Positions 22,099-29,417 of a stretch of 33,729 nucleotides of DNA are shown piece after piece. The stretch's first letter is position 1. Each line of letters begins with the position of its first letter. The DNA is from CAZSAT01 sp964604675 (GTDB lineage Bacteria; Myxococcota_A; UBA796; CAJQPC01): contig CAZSAT010000081.1 of NCBI GenBank assembly GCA_964604675.1, positions 1 through 33,729 on the forward strand, written 5' to 3'. A program made the position numbers and the translations under genes. The notes beneath the pieces were generated by a model that saw nothing but the letters and a program-made list of their open reading frames with translations, had not been told where the DNA came from and did no database searches.

Positions 22099-23586
22099 GT
22101 GGACCCGGCCGCCTACCACCAGCTCCGCGCGATCTTCGAACGCGTCGTCGACCTCTCGTCGGCCGAGCGTGCGGCCGAGCTCCACCGCCTCGAGCTGGAC
22201 ACCGGACTCCGCGAGCGGCTCCTGCAGCTCCTGGTCGCCGCCGACGGCAGCGGCCTCGAACCCGCCGAGCCGATCCCGGACACCATCGCCGGCTTCCGCG
22301 TGCTCCGCGAGCTGGGCCGCGGCGGCATGGGCGTGGTCTACGAGGCCCAGCAGAGCGCACCGCGTCGCCGCGTCGCGCTCAAGACCCTGCCTCGGCATCT
22401 GGACACCCCGGAGCGCCGCCGGCTCCTGCGCCGCGAGGTGCAGGCGATGGCCGAGGTACGCCACGCGGGCATCCCCCAGGTGCACGGCGTCGTCGAGCAC
22501 GACAGCCGACCCGTGCTCGTCATGGAGCTGGTAGCCGGCCGGCCACTGCTCGAGGTGGCGAGGGAGCGCGAACGATCCGGACGCCTCGAGCTGCTGCTCG
22601 AAGTGACCGACGCGGTGGCCGTCGCCCACACCGCAGGGGTGGTGCACCGGGACCTGAAGCCCGCGAACCTCCTGGTCGGCGACGACGGCCACGCCCGCGT
22701 GCTGGACTTCGGCATCTCCAGCCTCCGAGCGGACGCGGGCCCCGCGGGCTCCGGCACCCCGGGCTACGCGGCGCCCGAACAGATCGCCGGATCGCGGGTC
22801 GGCACCCGGGGGGACGTCTTCTCGCTGGGCGCCCTGGGCCGCGAGCTGTTGGGCCCGAAGCTCCCCGTCGATCTCGACGCTGTGCTGGACAAGGCGCGCG
22901 CCCCGGACCGGAGCCGCCGCTACGCCGATGCAGCCGCCCTGGCCGACGACCTCCGACGGTACCGCGCCGCCCACACGGTGATGGCACGCGAGGGCGTGCG
23001 GCTCGCGTGGCTGGGGCCGATGATCCGCCGGCACCGGCGGGCGCTCGTGCTGGCCTCGATCGCGGCCGTGACGGCCCCCGTGCTCGTGGTCAGCGTGCTG
23101 ATGACCATCCGCGACGGCTACGTGAGCGGGGCGCAGGGCAGCCTCGAGCTGGTGCGGGAGCACGCCGCCGACCTCCCGGACGACGAGCTCGAGCAGCGCT
23201 TCCTGTCGCTCGTTCGCTTCCCCGTGCTCCAGGGGGATCCGACACTGGCACGCGCCTGGGTGTGGTGGGCCTCGCGGCAGCACGGTGAGGGGCGCCTCGA
23301 CGCTCTCGCCACCGCCTACCTGCACGCCGATCAGCCCGAGACGTCGCTCTCCCTCGTGCTCGCGGAGGCCGAGCGCCAGGGGGTGGAGCTCTCCCCGACT
23401 CCACGGGTGCACGCACCGTCCCTGATCAGCCTGCGGGAGCGGCGGCTGTGGGAGCGTGTCGAGGACCTGGCCGTGCAGGGACTCGTGCACCAGGCCCGTG
23501 CACTCCACCTCCAGCGGGCCTGGGTTCCCGACCGGGTGGGGACCGCGGCCGCGGAACGCGCCGGGCAGCTGGGCGAGCCGCCATGA
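22099..23586 (+). CDS. Membrane-anchored Ser/Thr protein kinase
   Basis: A 495-residue PknB/Hanks-type kinase. After a short helical lead (1-60) the kinase domain spans about 65-290: GRGGMGVVY (73-81), ALK (Lys95), Glu113, HRDLKPANLL (183-192, Asp185 and Asn190), DFG (203-205) and APE (225-227). All catalytic residues are present. One transmembrane segment (about 315-337) separates it from a 150-residue external or C-terminal part with repeated helices and no recognised domain. The N-terminal EAERAAEL-type helices resemble those of kinases linked to ECF sigma factors. It overlaps the sigma factor gene by 4 bp, so the two are made together. Target: possibly the sigma factor, by context only. 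Confidence 0.92.
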   Translation: MDPAAYHQLRAIFERVVDLSSAERAAELHRLELDTGLRERLLQLLVAADGSGLEPAEPIPDTIAGFRVLRELGRGGMGVVYEAQQSAPRRRVALKTLPRHLDTPERRRLLRREVQAMAEVRHAGIPQVHGVVEHDSRPVLVMELVAGRPLLEVARERERSGRLELLLEVTDAVAVAHTAGVVHRDLKPANLLVGDDGHARVLDFGISSLRADAGPAGSGTPGYAAPEQIAGSRVGTRGDVFSLGALGRELLGPKLPVDLDAVLDKARAPDRSRRYADAAALADDLRRYRAAHTVMAREGVRLAWLGPMIRRHRRALVLASIAAVTAPVLVVSVLMTIRDGYVSGAQGSLELVREHAADLPDDELEQRFLSLVRFPVLQGDPTLARAWVWWASRQHGEGRLDALATAYLHADQPETSLSLVLAEAERQGVELSPTPRVHAPSLISLRERRLWERVEDLAVQGLVHQARALHLQRAWVPDRVGTAAAERAGQLGEPP

Positions 23587-24077
23587 GCTCGCAGCTCGAC
23601 CCCGAGACCTACGCGCTGCTGCGCTCCATCGCCGCAGGGGTGCTCTCCCGACGCACCGAGGCCGTGCTGCAGCCCACGGTGCTCCTGCACGAGGCCTGGC
23701 TGAAGCTGGAGCGCTCGGGCATGGCCTTCGAGTCGCGGAGCCACTTCCTCGCGGTCGCCGCGAAGGCCATGCGCCAGATCCTCGTCAACCACGCCGAGGC
23801 CCTCCAGGCGGACAAGCGAGGCGGGGGCTGGCGCCAGACCACCCTCGCCGGCCTGCCCGGCGATCGAGCCGGCGAGCCCGTCGACCTGCTCACCCTGCAC
23901 GCGGCACTCGCCGAGCTCGAGCAGCTCGACCCGCGCTGCGCCGAGGTGGTGCAGCTCAGGGTCTTCGGGGGCCTGACCGTGGCCGAGACGGCGCGGGTCC
24001 TCGCGGTCTCGACCAGGACCGTGAACAGCGACTGGCGCTTCGCACGCGCGTGGTTGATGCGCGCGCTCTCCGGTTGA
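23583..24077 (+). CDS. ECF-type RNA polymerase sigma factor
   Basis: A 164-residue sigma factor of the Sigma70_ECF/ECF-SigF-like group. Region 2 includes PTVLLHEAWLKLERSG and HFLAVAAKAMRQILVNHAEALQADKRGG. Region 4 includes LDPRCAEVVQLRVFGGLTVAETARVL and STRTVNSDWRFARAWLMRAL, the promoter-recognition helix-turn-helix. The start is the ATG at 23583, overlapping the kinase stop (ATGA); upstream starts would extend into kinase sequence. No anti-sigma gene is adjacent, and partnership with the upstream Ser/Thr kinase is the probable control. In many Planctomycetes and Acidobacteria the sigma gene precedes the kinase; here the order is reversed. Confidence 0.9.
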   Translation: MSSQLDPETYALLRSIAAGVLSRRTEAVLQPTVLLHEAWLKLERSGMAFESRSHFLAVAAKAMRQILVNHAEALQADKRGGGWRQTTLAGLPGDRAGEPVDLLTLHAALAELEQLDPRCAEVVQLRVFGGLTVAETARVLAVSTRTVNSDWRFARAWLMRALSG

Positions 24078-24080
24078 GGT

Positions 24081-24109
24081 TTGCGCACTTTCCGACGGGA
24101 TCCTGTGAT
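24081..24109 (+). promoter_or_regulatory. Promoter of the MopE/FG-GAP lipoprotein gene
   Basis: TTGCGC (24081-24086), a 17-bp spacer and TGTGAT (24104-24109), which ends 5 nt before the GTG start at 24115. It could be used by the housekeeping sigma or by the adjacent ECF factor. Confidence 0.4.
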
Positions 24110-24114
24110 CCAGG

Positions 24115-27100
24115 GTGAGCCCCACGCCCGGACGCGTCATGAGCCCCATCGCCGCCGCCCTGCTCCTCGCCTGCACCGGCCCGAAGCAGGACAGCGAAGC
24201 GCCCGCCGACACCTCTCCTCCGGCGGACACCGCGCCGCCGGCCGACACCTCCCCGCCCGACGCGGACGGTGACGGCGTCTCGGCCGACGAGGACTGTGAC
24301 GACGATGACCCCGGCGTCTCCGAGACCAGCGCCTGGTACCTGGACTACGACCGCGACGGGCACGGCGACGACGCCACCGCGGCCACAGAAGCCTGCGGCG
24401 ACCCCAGCACCGAAGCCGTGGCCTACGTCGAGGCGACCGGCGACTGCGACGACACGGACCCCGCCGTGCACCCCGACGCCCAGGAGGTGTGCGACGACGC
24501 CGACGTGGACGAGGACTGTGACGGCGCGGCGGACGACGCCGACGAGGGGGTGGACGCGACCACCCGCTCGACCTGGCATGCCGACGGCGACGGCGACGGA
24601 CACGGCGACCCCACCGCGACCACCGAGGCCTGCGACCTCCCCGGCTCGGGCTGGACCTCGAGCGCGACGGACTGCGACGACGACGAGGCCGAGGTCAACC
24701 CCGCCGCGACGGAGGTCTGCGACGACGACGACGTGGACGAGGACTGCGACGGCGCCAGCGACGACGACGACCCTGGAGTCGACGCCTCGACGACCACGAC
24801 CTGGCACCTGGACAACGATGGAGACAGCTACGGGGACGCCGACACCACCGTCGCGGCCTGCGACGACCCGAGTGGGCCCTCGACGGCCTACACCGTCGAC
24901 GGCACCGACTGCGACGACGGGGACGCCGGCGTGAACCCCGGCGCGACGGAGGTCTGCGACGACGACGACGTGGACGAGGACTGCGACGGCGCCAGCGACG
25001 ACGACGACCCCGGAGTCGACGCGGGCACGCTGTCGAGGTGGTACGCCGACGCGGACGCCGACGGCCACGGCGACCCGGTCACGTCTGCGGTTGCCTGCGA
25101 CCCTCCCGGCTCCGGGTGGGCCTCGAGCGCGACGGACTGCGACGACGGCGACGCCGCGGTGAGCCCCACTGCGACCGAGGTCTGCGACGACGAGGACGTC
25201 GACGAGGACTGCGACGGGACGAGCGACGACGAGGACACCGATGTCGATCTCACGACGGGCACGGCCTGGTACCTGGACGGCGACCTGGACGGCTATGGGG
25301 ACGCCGATTCCAGCCTCCAGGCGTGCGGAGACCCCAGCAGCACGGAGGCGACGTACACCCACGACGCGACGGACTGCGACGACGGCGACGGCGACGTGAG
25401 CCCGGCCGCGTCCGAGGTCTGCGACGCCTCCGGCACCGACGAGGACTGCAACGGGCTGGCCGACGACGCCGACAGCGGCGTCGACCTCGCGACCGCCACG
25501 ACCTGGTACGCCGACCTGGACGGCGACGGCTACGGCGCCCCGGCCCCAAACCTGGTTCTCTGCGAGGCCCCGTCCGGATGGGTGGACGATGGGACCGACT
25601 GCGACGACGACGACCCCTCCCTGAGCCCGGGGGCGACCGAGGTCTGCGACGACGCGGACGTCGACGAGGACTGCGACGGGCTCGCCGACGACGACGACGA
25701 CAGCGTGGACCCGTCGACCACGTCCAGCTGGTACGGCGACGACGACGGAGACGGCTACGGCGGCACCGTCACCACGACCGCGACCTGCGACCTGCCCGGT
25801 GAGGGGTGGCACGCCGACGCCGAGGACTGCGACGACAGCGACGCGACGGTGGCGCCCGGGGCCGAGGTCGTGTGCGAGGACGGCGTGGTGAACGACTGCG
25901 ACGGCTCCGAGGAGGACGAGCTGGCGGTGTGCAGCTGGCCCACGTCGGAGCTCGCCACCGACGACGCGGACGGCAGCTACAGCGGCAGCCCGATCCCCAA
26001 CGCCTTCGCCGCCTGGGACAGCGACGGAGACGGGCAGGACGAGGCGGCGATCGGCTCCCCCTACGACGACGGGGTCTACTTCCTCCACGGCGCGCCCACC
26101 GACGGGGCCATCACGGACCTTCCTGCGCTGACCGGGGCCAGCACCCTCGGCTGGGACGTGGCGGCCGTAGGCGACGTGCAGGGCGACGGCTTCGACGACC
26201 TGCTGCTCAGCACGTACGCCCGCGAGACCGACGCAGGAGGCCAGGGCACCGCGTGGCTGGTGTCGGGACCCCTGGTGACCGGTGAGGTCTCCAGCGTCGC
26301 CAGCGCGAGCTGGGATGCGCTGGACGACGAGCTCCTCGGCGTGGGCTTGTCGGGCGCCGGCGACCTGGACGGCGACGGCTACGGCGACCTGCTGGTCGGC
26401 GCGCCGGCGCACGACAACTGGAGCACCGCCTCCGGGGCGGTCTACGTGTTCAGCGGGCTGGACGCCGGACAGGGCGACGTGGACGACGCCATCGCCGTGG
26501 TCGAGGGCGACGGACCCGACGACCTGGTGGGCCAGGCGGGGGCGCTGACCAGGGTTGGCGACCTCGATGGCGACGGACAGGACGACCTGGTCTTCGGCTC
26601 GCCCTACGAAGACGGCAGCGGCAGCGAGCGGGGCGGCCTCTACCTCTTCTACGGGCCGCTCACGAGCTGGACGAGCGTCGACGGCTCCGACGGCACCATC
26701 TACGGCGAGACCGACGACGACATGCTGGGGGTGGCGGTCGAGGGCGGGCACGACCTGGACGGCGACGGCACCGACGACGTCGTGGCGGGCAGCATGGCCA
26801 CCGTGGACGTCGACGGGGAGGGCTGCGCCTACATGCTCACCTCGGTGCCGGAGTCCCTCAGCTGGATCGACGACGTGTACAGCAGCCGGATCTGCGGAGA
26901 CGAGGAGCGCGACTACCTCGGGGCCACCCTCGACCTCGGCGACGCGGACGGCGACGGGAACGTCGACCTGCTCGCCGGGTCGGGCATGTCGAGCGTGACC
27001 ACGGGCTGGGCCGTCACCTACGGCGATGCCGGCGTGTCCTGGCTCTTCCTGGACGTCGGCGACGGGAGCCACGTCGCGGCGGATGCGGAGGTCGTGTTCG

Positions 27101-27243
27101 CGGGCGACCACGACTACTTCGGCACCCAGGTCGGCCTGGTGGACGTCGACGACGACGGACGGGACGAGGTGTTCGTGGCGCAGTCCTACGACAGCTCGTA
27201 CGGCGGGTCCTACGTCTGGGCCTGGATGGGCGGAGGCCTCTGA
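24115..27243 (+). CDS. Lipoprotein with MopE-type metal-binding repeats and FG-GAP propeller
   Basis: A 1042-residue surface protein. The N-terminus VSPTPGRVMSPIAAALLLAC is a lipoprotein signal; an inner ATG at 24139 is an alternative start. Residues about 25-50 are a Pro/Ala/Asp/Thr linker. From about 55 to 600 run six full and two degenerate repeats of the MopE 'putative metal-binding motif' (DCDDGDAGVNPGATEVCDD, then DVDEDCDG and a Trp-Tyr-x-Asp spacer with DGYGD), rich in Asp and paired Cys. The second half has about seven FG-GAP repeats (LDGDGYGDLLVGAP and variants), the calcium-binding beta-propeller of integrin-like proteins. MopE motifs bind copper in methanotrophs; here calcium or copper binding is inferred. 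It follows a kinase-sigma pair that may control it. Strongly acidic. Confidence 0.9.
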   Translation: MSPTPGRVMSPIAAALLLACTGPKQDSEAPADTSPPADTAPPADTSPPDADGDGVSADEDCDDDDPGVSETSAWYLDYDRDGHGDDATAATEACGDPSTEAVAYVEATGDCDDTDPAVHPDAQEVCDDADVDEDCDGAADDADEGVDATTRSTWHADGDGDGHGDPTATTEACDLPGSGWTSSATDCDDDEAEVNPAATEVCDDDDVDEDCDGASDDDDPGVDASTTTTWHLDNDGDSYGDADTTVAACDDPSGPSTAYTVDGTDCDDGDAGVNPGATEVCDDDDVDEDCDGASDDDDPGVDAGTLSRWYADADADGHGDPVTSAVACDPPGSGWASSATDCDDGDAAVSPTATEVCDDEDVDEDCDGTSDDEDTDVDLTTGTAWYLDGDLDGYGDADSSLQACGDPSSTEATYTHDATDCDDGDGDVSPAASEVCDASGTDEDCNGLADDADSGVDLATATTWYADLDGDGYGAPAPNLVLCEAPSGWVDDGTDCDDDDPSLSPGATEVCDDADVDEDCDGLADDDDDSVDPSTTSSWYGDDDGDGYGGTVTTTATCDLPGEGWHADAEDCDDSDATVAPGAEVVCEDGVVNDCDGSEEDELAVCSWPTSELATDDADGSYSGSPIPNAFAAWDSDGDGQDEAAIGSPYDDGVYFLHGAPTDGAITDLPALTGASTLGWDVAAVGDVQGDGFDDLLLSTYARETDAGGQGTAWLVSGPLVTGEVSSVASASWDALDDELLGVGLSGAGDLDGDGYGDLLVGAPAHDNWSTASGAVYVFSGLDAGQGDVDDAIAVVEGDGPDDLVGQAGALTRVGDLDGDGQDDLVFGSPYEDGSGSERGGLYLFYGPLTSWTSVDGSDGTIYGETDDDMLGVAVEGGHDLDGDGTDDVVAGSMATVDVDGEGCAYMLTSVPESLSWIDDVYSSRICGDEERDYLGATLDLGDADGDGNVDLLAGSGMSSVTTGWAVTYGDAGVSWLFLDVGDGSHVAADAEVVFAGDHDYFGTQVGLVDVDDDGRDEVFVAQSYDSSYGGSYVWAWMGGGL
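24706..25022. repeat. Near-identical 80-bp segments in MopE repeats 2 and 3
   Basis: 24706-24785 and 24943-25022 are identical except for one base (T/C) over 80 bp, 237 bp (79 codons) apart. The other repeats of the array are much more diverged, so this pair has been copied or converted recently. Confidence 0.8.
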
Positions 27244-27257
27244 GCAGGAGCGCGCGA

Positions 27258-28511
27258 CTACCGCATCCGACGCCCACGCCACCGCAACCACGGCACCAAC
27301 CACCGCCCCAGCCGCATCTTGCGGATCGCCGCGTGGGGACCGGCTAGGTGCGTCCTGGGCGGCCGGTCGCCCAGCCGATGCAGCACCTCGCCCAGAGGCA
27401 GCGTCAGCTCGTCCTGCAGCCGGATCCAGTCGGCGAGCAAGAGGCCCAGCGGACGCAGCAGCGGACCCACGCCGTAGCGCACCTGGAAGCCCCCCATCAC
27501 GTAGAGGTGGCGGTGCGCGCGCGTGAGCATCCCGCCCTGCACCTGCGGGGTCTTCCCGACCACCGGCACGGTGCCCTCGGGCAGCATGGGCAGGGCGACG
27601 TGGTACCCGGTCGCGCACACGATCAGGTCGTAGGCCTGCGACGTGCCGTCGGTGAACCACACCTGCCCGTCGCTCACCGAGGCGACGTCCGGGCGTGCCT
27701 CGATCCGGCCGTGCTTCAGGTAGTGGAAGACCTCGGTCGACACCGTGGGGTGCGCCTCGAAGAGCTTGTGGTCCGGCTCGGGCAGGCCGTAGTCGCGGTA
27801 CCGCCCGACCACGACCCGGAGCAGGACGCGGAGCATCAGCCGCTGCAGCACCACCGGCATCCACGGGCTCAACAGCTCCACGCTTGGTCGCCCGAACAGG
27901 GTCTTGGGCATCATCCAGTAGCCGCGGCGCAGGCTCCAGTGCGCACTCGCGCCCACACGAGCCGCCTCCGACACGATGTCGCAGCCGGAGTTGCCGCCGC
28001 CGAGCACCAGCACGCGCTTGCCCGCCAGCTGCTCCGGGCGCTTGTAGTCCTTGCTGTGCAGCACGGGGATCGAGCTGGTGGCCACCCAGTCCGGCAGCGC
28101 CCGCGACCAGTGGTGGCCGTTGCAGACGATCACACCCTTGAAGACCTGCTCCTCGCCCCCGAGCGCCACCCGAAAGCCGCCCTCGACCGGCAGGACGCGG
28201 TGCACGGGGGTGTCGAAGCGGATGCGCTCGTAGAGCCCGAAGCGCTCGGCGAAGGCCTCGTAGTAGGCCTTCATCTGAGCCCCGCTCGGGAAGTCCGGGT
28301 AGTCCGCCGGCATGGGCCAGTCCGGGTACTCCGTGGTGCGCGCGGAGCTGATGATGTGCGCGGTGTCGTACACCCCGTGCGCCCAGTTCCCGCCCACGTG
28401 GTCGGTGGCTTCGGCGATGACGTGGGGCACGCCCGCCTCGCCGAGCGCCTTCGACATCGCCAGGCCCGTGGGGCCAGCGCCGATGACGAGGTGCTGCTCG
28501 CGCGTGTCCAT
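27258..28511 (-). CDS. Flavin-containing monooxygenase
   Basis: A 417-residue FAD/NADPH enzyme. FAD-binding GAGPTG (11-16) with IAEATDHVGGNW closing the dinucleotide fold; NADPH-binding GGGNSG (171-176); and the late ATGYH (300-304) seen in FMOs and Baeyer-Villiger enzymes. The stretch around YDTAHIISSARTTEYPDWPM is typical of the family's substrate side. A basic, Trp/Arg-rich tail (RLGRWLVPWLRWRGRRMR) may touch the membrane. It is divergent from an SDR with 35 bp between start codons, a pairing seen with steroid or lipid oxidation gene pairs. Transcript probably leaderless (TAGCGC-N6-ATG). It ends 14 bp from the MopE/FG-GAP stop. Substrate unknown. Confidence 0.9.
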   Translation of the reverse strand: MDTREQHLVIGAGPTGLAMSKALGEAGVPHVIAEATDHVGGNWAHGVYDTAHIISSARTTEYPDWPMPADYPDFPSGAQMKAYYEAFAERFGLYERIRFDTPVHRVLPVEGGFRVALGGEEQVFKGVIVCNGHHWSRALPDWVATSSIPVLHSKDYKRPEQLAGKRVLVLGGGNSGCDIVSEAARVGASAHWSLRRGYWMMPKTLFGRPSVELLSPWMPVVLQRLMLRVLLRVVVGRYRDYGLPEPDHKLFEAHPTVSTEVFHYLKHGRIEARPDVASVSDGQVWFTDGTSQAYDLIVCATGYHVALPMLPEGTVPVVGKTPQVQGGMLTRAHRHLYVMGGFQVRYGVGPLLRPLGLLLADWIRLQDELTLPLGEVLHRLGDRPPRTHLAGPHAAIRKMRLGRWLVPWLRWRGRRMR

Positions 28512-28517
28512 GGCTCT

Positions 28518-28523
28518 GCGCTA
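28518..28523 (-). promoter_or_regulatory. -10-like box of the monooxygenase gene
   Basis: TAGCGC (28523-28518) lies 6 nt before the ATG at 28511. It keeps the spacing of the other leaderless starts but lacks the last T. Confidence 0.35.
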
Positions 28524-28546
28524 TCCCCCTGGCGAGGAGGTCGATC

Positions 28547-29380
28547 ATGCGGCAGCTCGAGGGACGGGTCGTGGCCATCACCGGGGCCGCCAGCGGCATC
28601 GGCCGGGCGACCGCCACCGCGCTGGCCGAGAGGGGCTGCGTGGTGGCCGCCGCCGACGTCGACGCAGACGGCCTCGCGAGCCTGGCGGACGCGATCGGCT
28701 GCTCCACCCACCTGGTCGACGTGTCCGACGGCGAGGCCGTGCAGGCATGGGCCGACGAGCTCGCCGCGGTCCACCCCGCCGTGCACGTCGCCATCAACAA
28801 CGCCGGGCTCACGGTCGGCAAGGCCTTCGACGACCACACCCTGGAGGACTGGGAGCGCGTGATCGGCGTGAACCTCTGGGGGGTCATCCACGGCTGCCGC
28901 GCCTTCCTGCCCCTGCTCCGGGCCGCCGATCGAGGGCACCTGGTCAACATCTCGAGCGTGTTCGGCATCACCGCGGTGCCGAGCCAGGCCGCCTACTGCA
29001 CCTCGAAGTTCGCCGTGCGCGGGCTCTCCGAGGTGCTCTGGGAGGAGCTGCGCGGCACGAACGTGGGCGTGACCGTGGTGCACCCCGGCGGCGTGAAGAC
29101 CGGCATCGCCGCCAGCGCGGTCATGGACGACGCCGAGGCCCACGCCCGCCTGGTGCGCTTCTTCGACCGCCACGCCATGAGTCCCCGTCGGGTCGCCGAG
29201 CGCATCGTGCGCGCCATCGAACAGGACCGGCCCCGCGTGCTCGTGACCCGCGAGGCCTACATGCTGGACGCGCTGCGTCGCCTCGCGCCGATCCTCGGGA
29301 ACCGCCTCGGCGCCGCGACCGTGATGAAGTCGATGGGGCTGCAGAGAGTCGTGGACAAGCGGCGCGCCGAGCTGAGCTGA
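28547..29380 (+). CDS. Short-chain dehydrogenase/reductase
   Basis: A 277-residue classical SDR. Cofactor motif TGAASGIG (12-19), an Asp-rich end of beta-2 (ADVDADG, favouring NAD over NADP), NNAG (83-86), Asn109, catalytic Ser136, Tyr149 and Lys153 (YCTSK). A C-terminal extension after about 200 has HPGGVKTGI and a basic region. It would oxidise or reduce an alcohol/ketone. The neighbouring divergent monooxygenase suggests a joint oxidation route for a lipid or sterol-like compound, inferred from context. GAGGAGG lies 6 nt before the ATG, unlike most solitary genes here, so this mRNA has a leader. Confidence 0.92.
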   Translation: MRQLEGRVVAITGAASGIGRATATALAERGCVVAAADVDADGLASLADAIGCSTHLVDVSDGEAVQAWADELAAVHPAVHVAINNAGLTVGKAFDDHTLEDWERVIGVNLWGVIHGCRAFLPLLRAADRGHLVNISSVFGITAVPSQAAYCTSKFAVRGLSEVLWEELRGTNVGVTVVHPGGVKTGIAASAVMDDAEAHARLVRFFDRHAMSPRRVAERIVRAIEQDRPRVLVTREAYMLDALRRLAPILGNRLGAATVMKSMGLQRVVDKRRAELS

Positions 29381-29406
29381 GGCCCCACGAGCCCCACGCG
29401 GTCGGC

Positions 29407-29412
29407 TACCTT
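29407..29412 (+). promoter_or_regulatory. -10 box of the PHP lipoprotein gene
   Basis: TACCTT lies 5 nt before the ATG at 29418; no Shine-Dalgarno and no clear -35. Leaderless transcript predicted. Confidence 0.45.
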
Positions 29413-29417
29413 GCCGC

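Noticed and set aside
24300..25960. CRISPR or mobile repeat in the 24-26 kb zone
   Set aside because: The periodicity is the 237-bp-type MopE protein repeat, in frame throughout.
23956..28971. 1671-residue open frame on the minus strand
   Set aside because: Mirror of the sigma factor, MopE/FG-GAP and monooxygenase genes; repetitive Val/Asp/Ala composition follows from the antisense of D/T codons.
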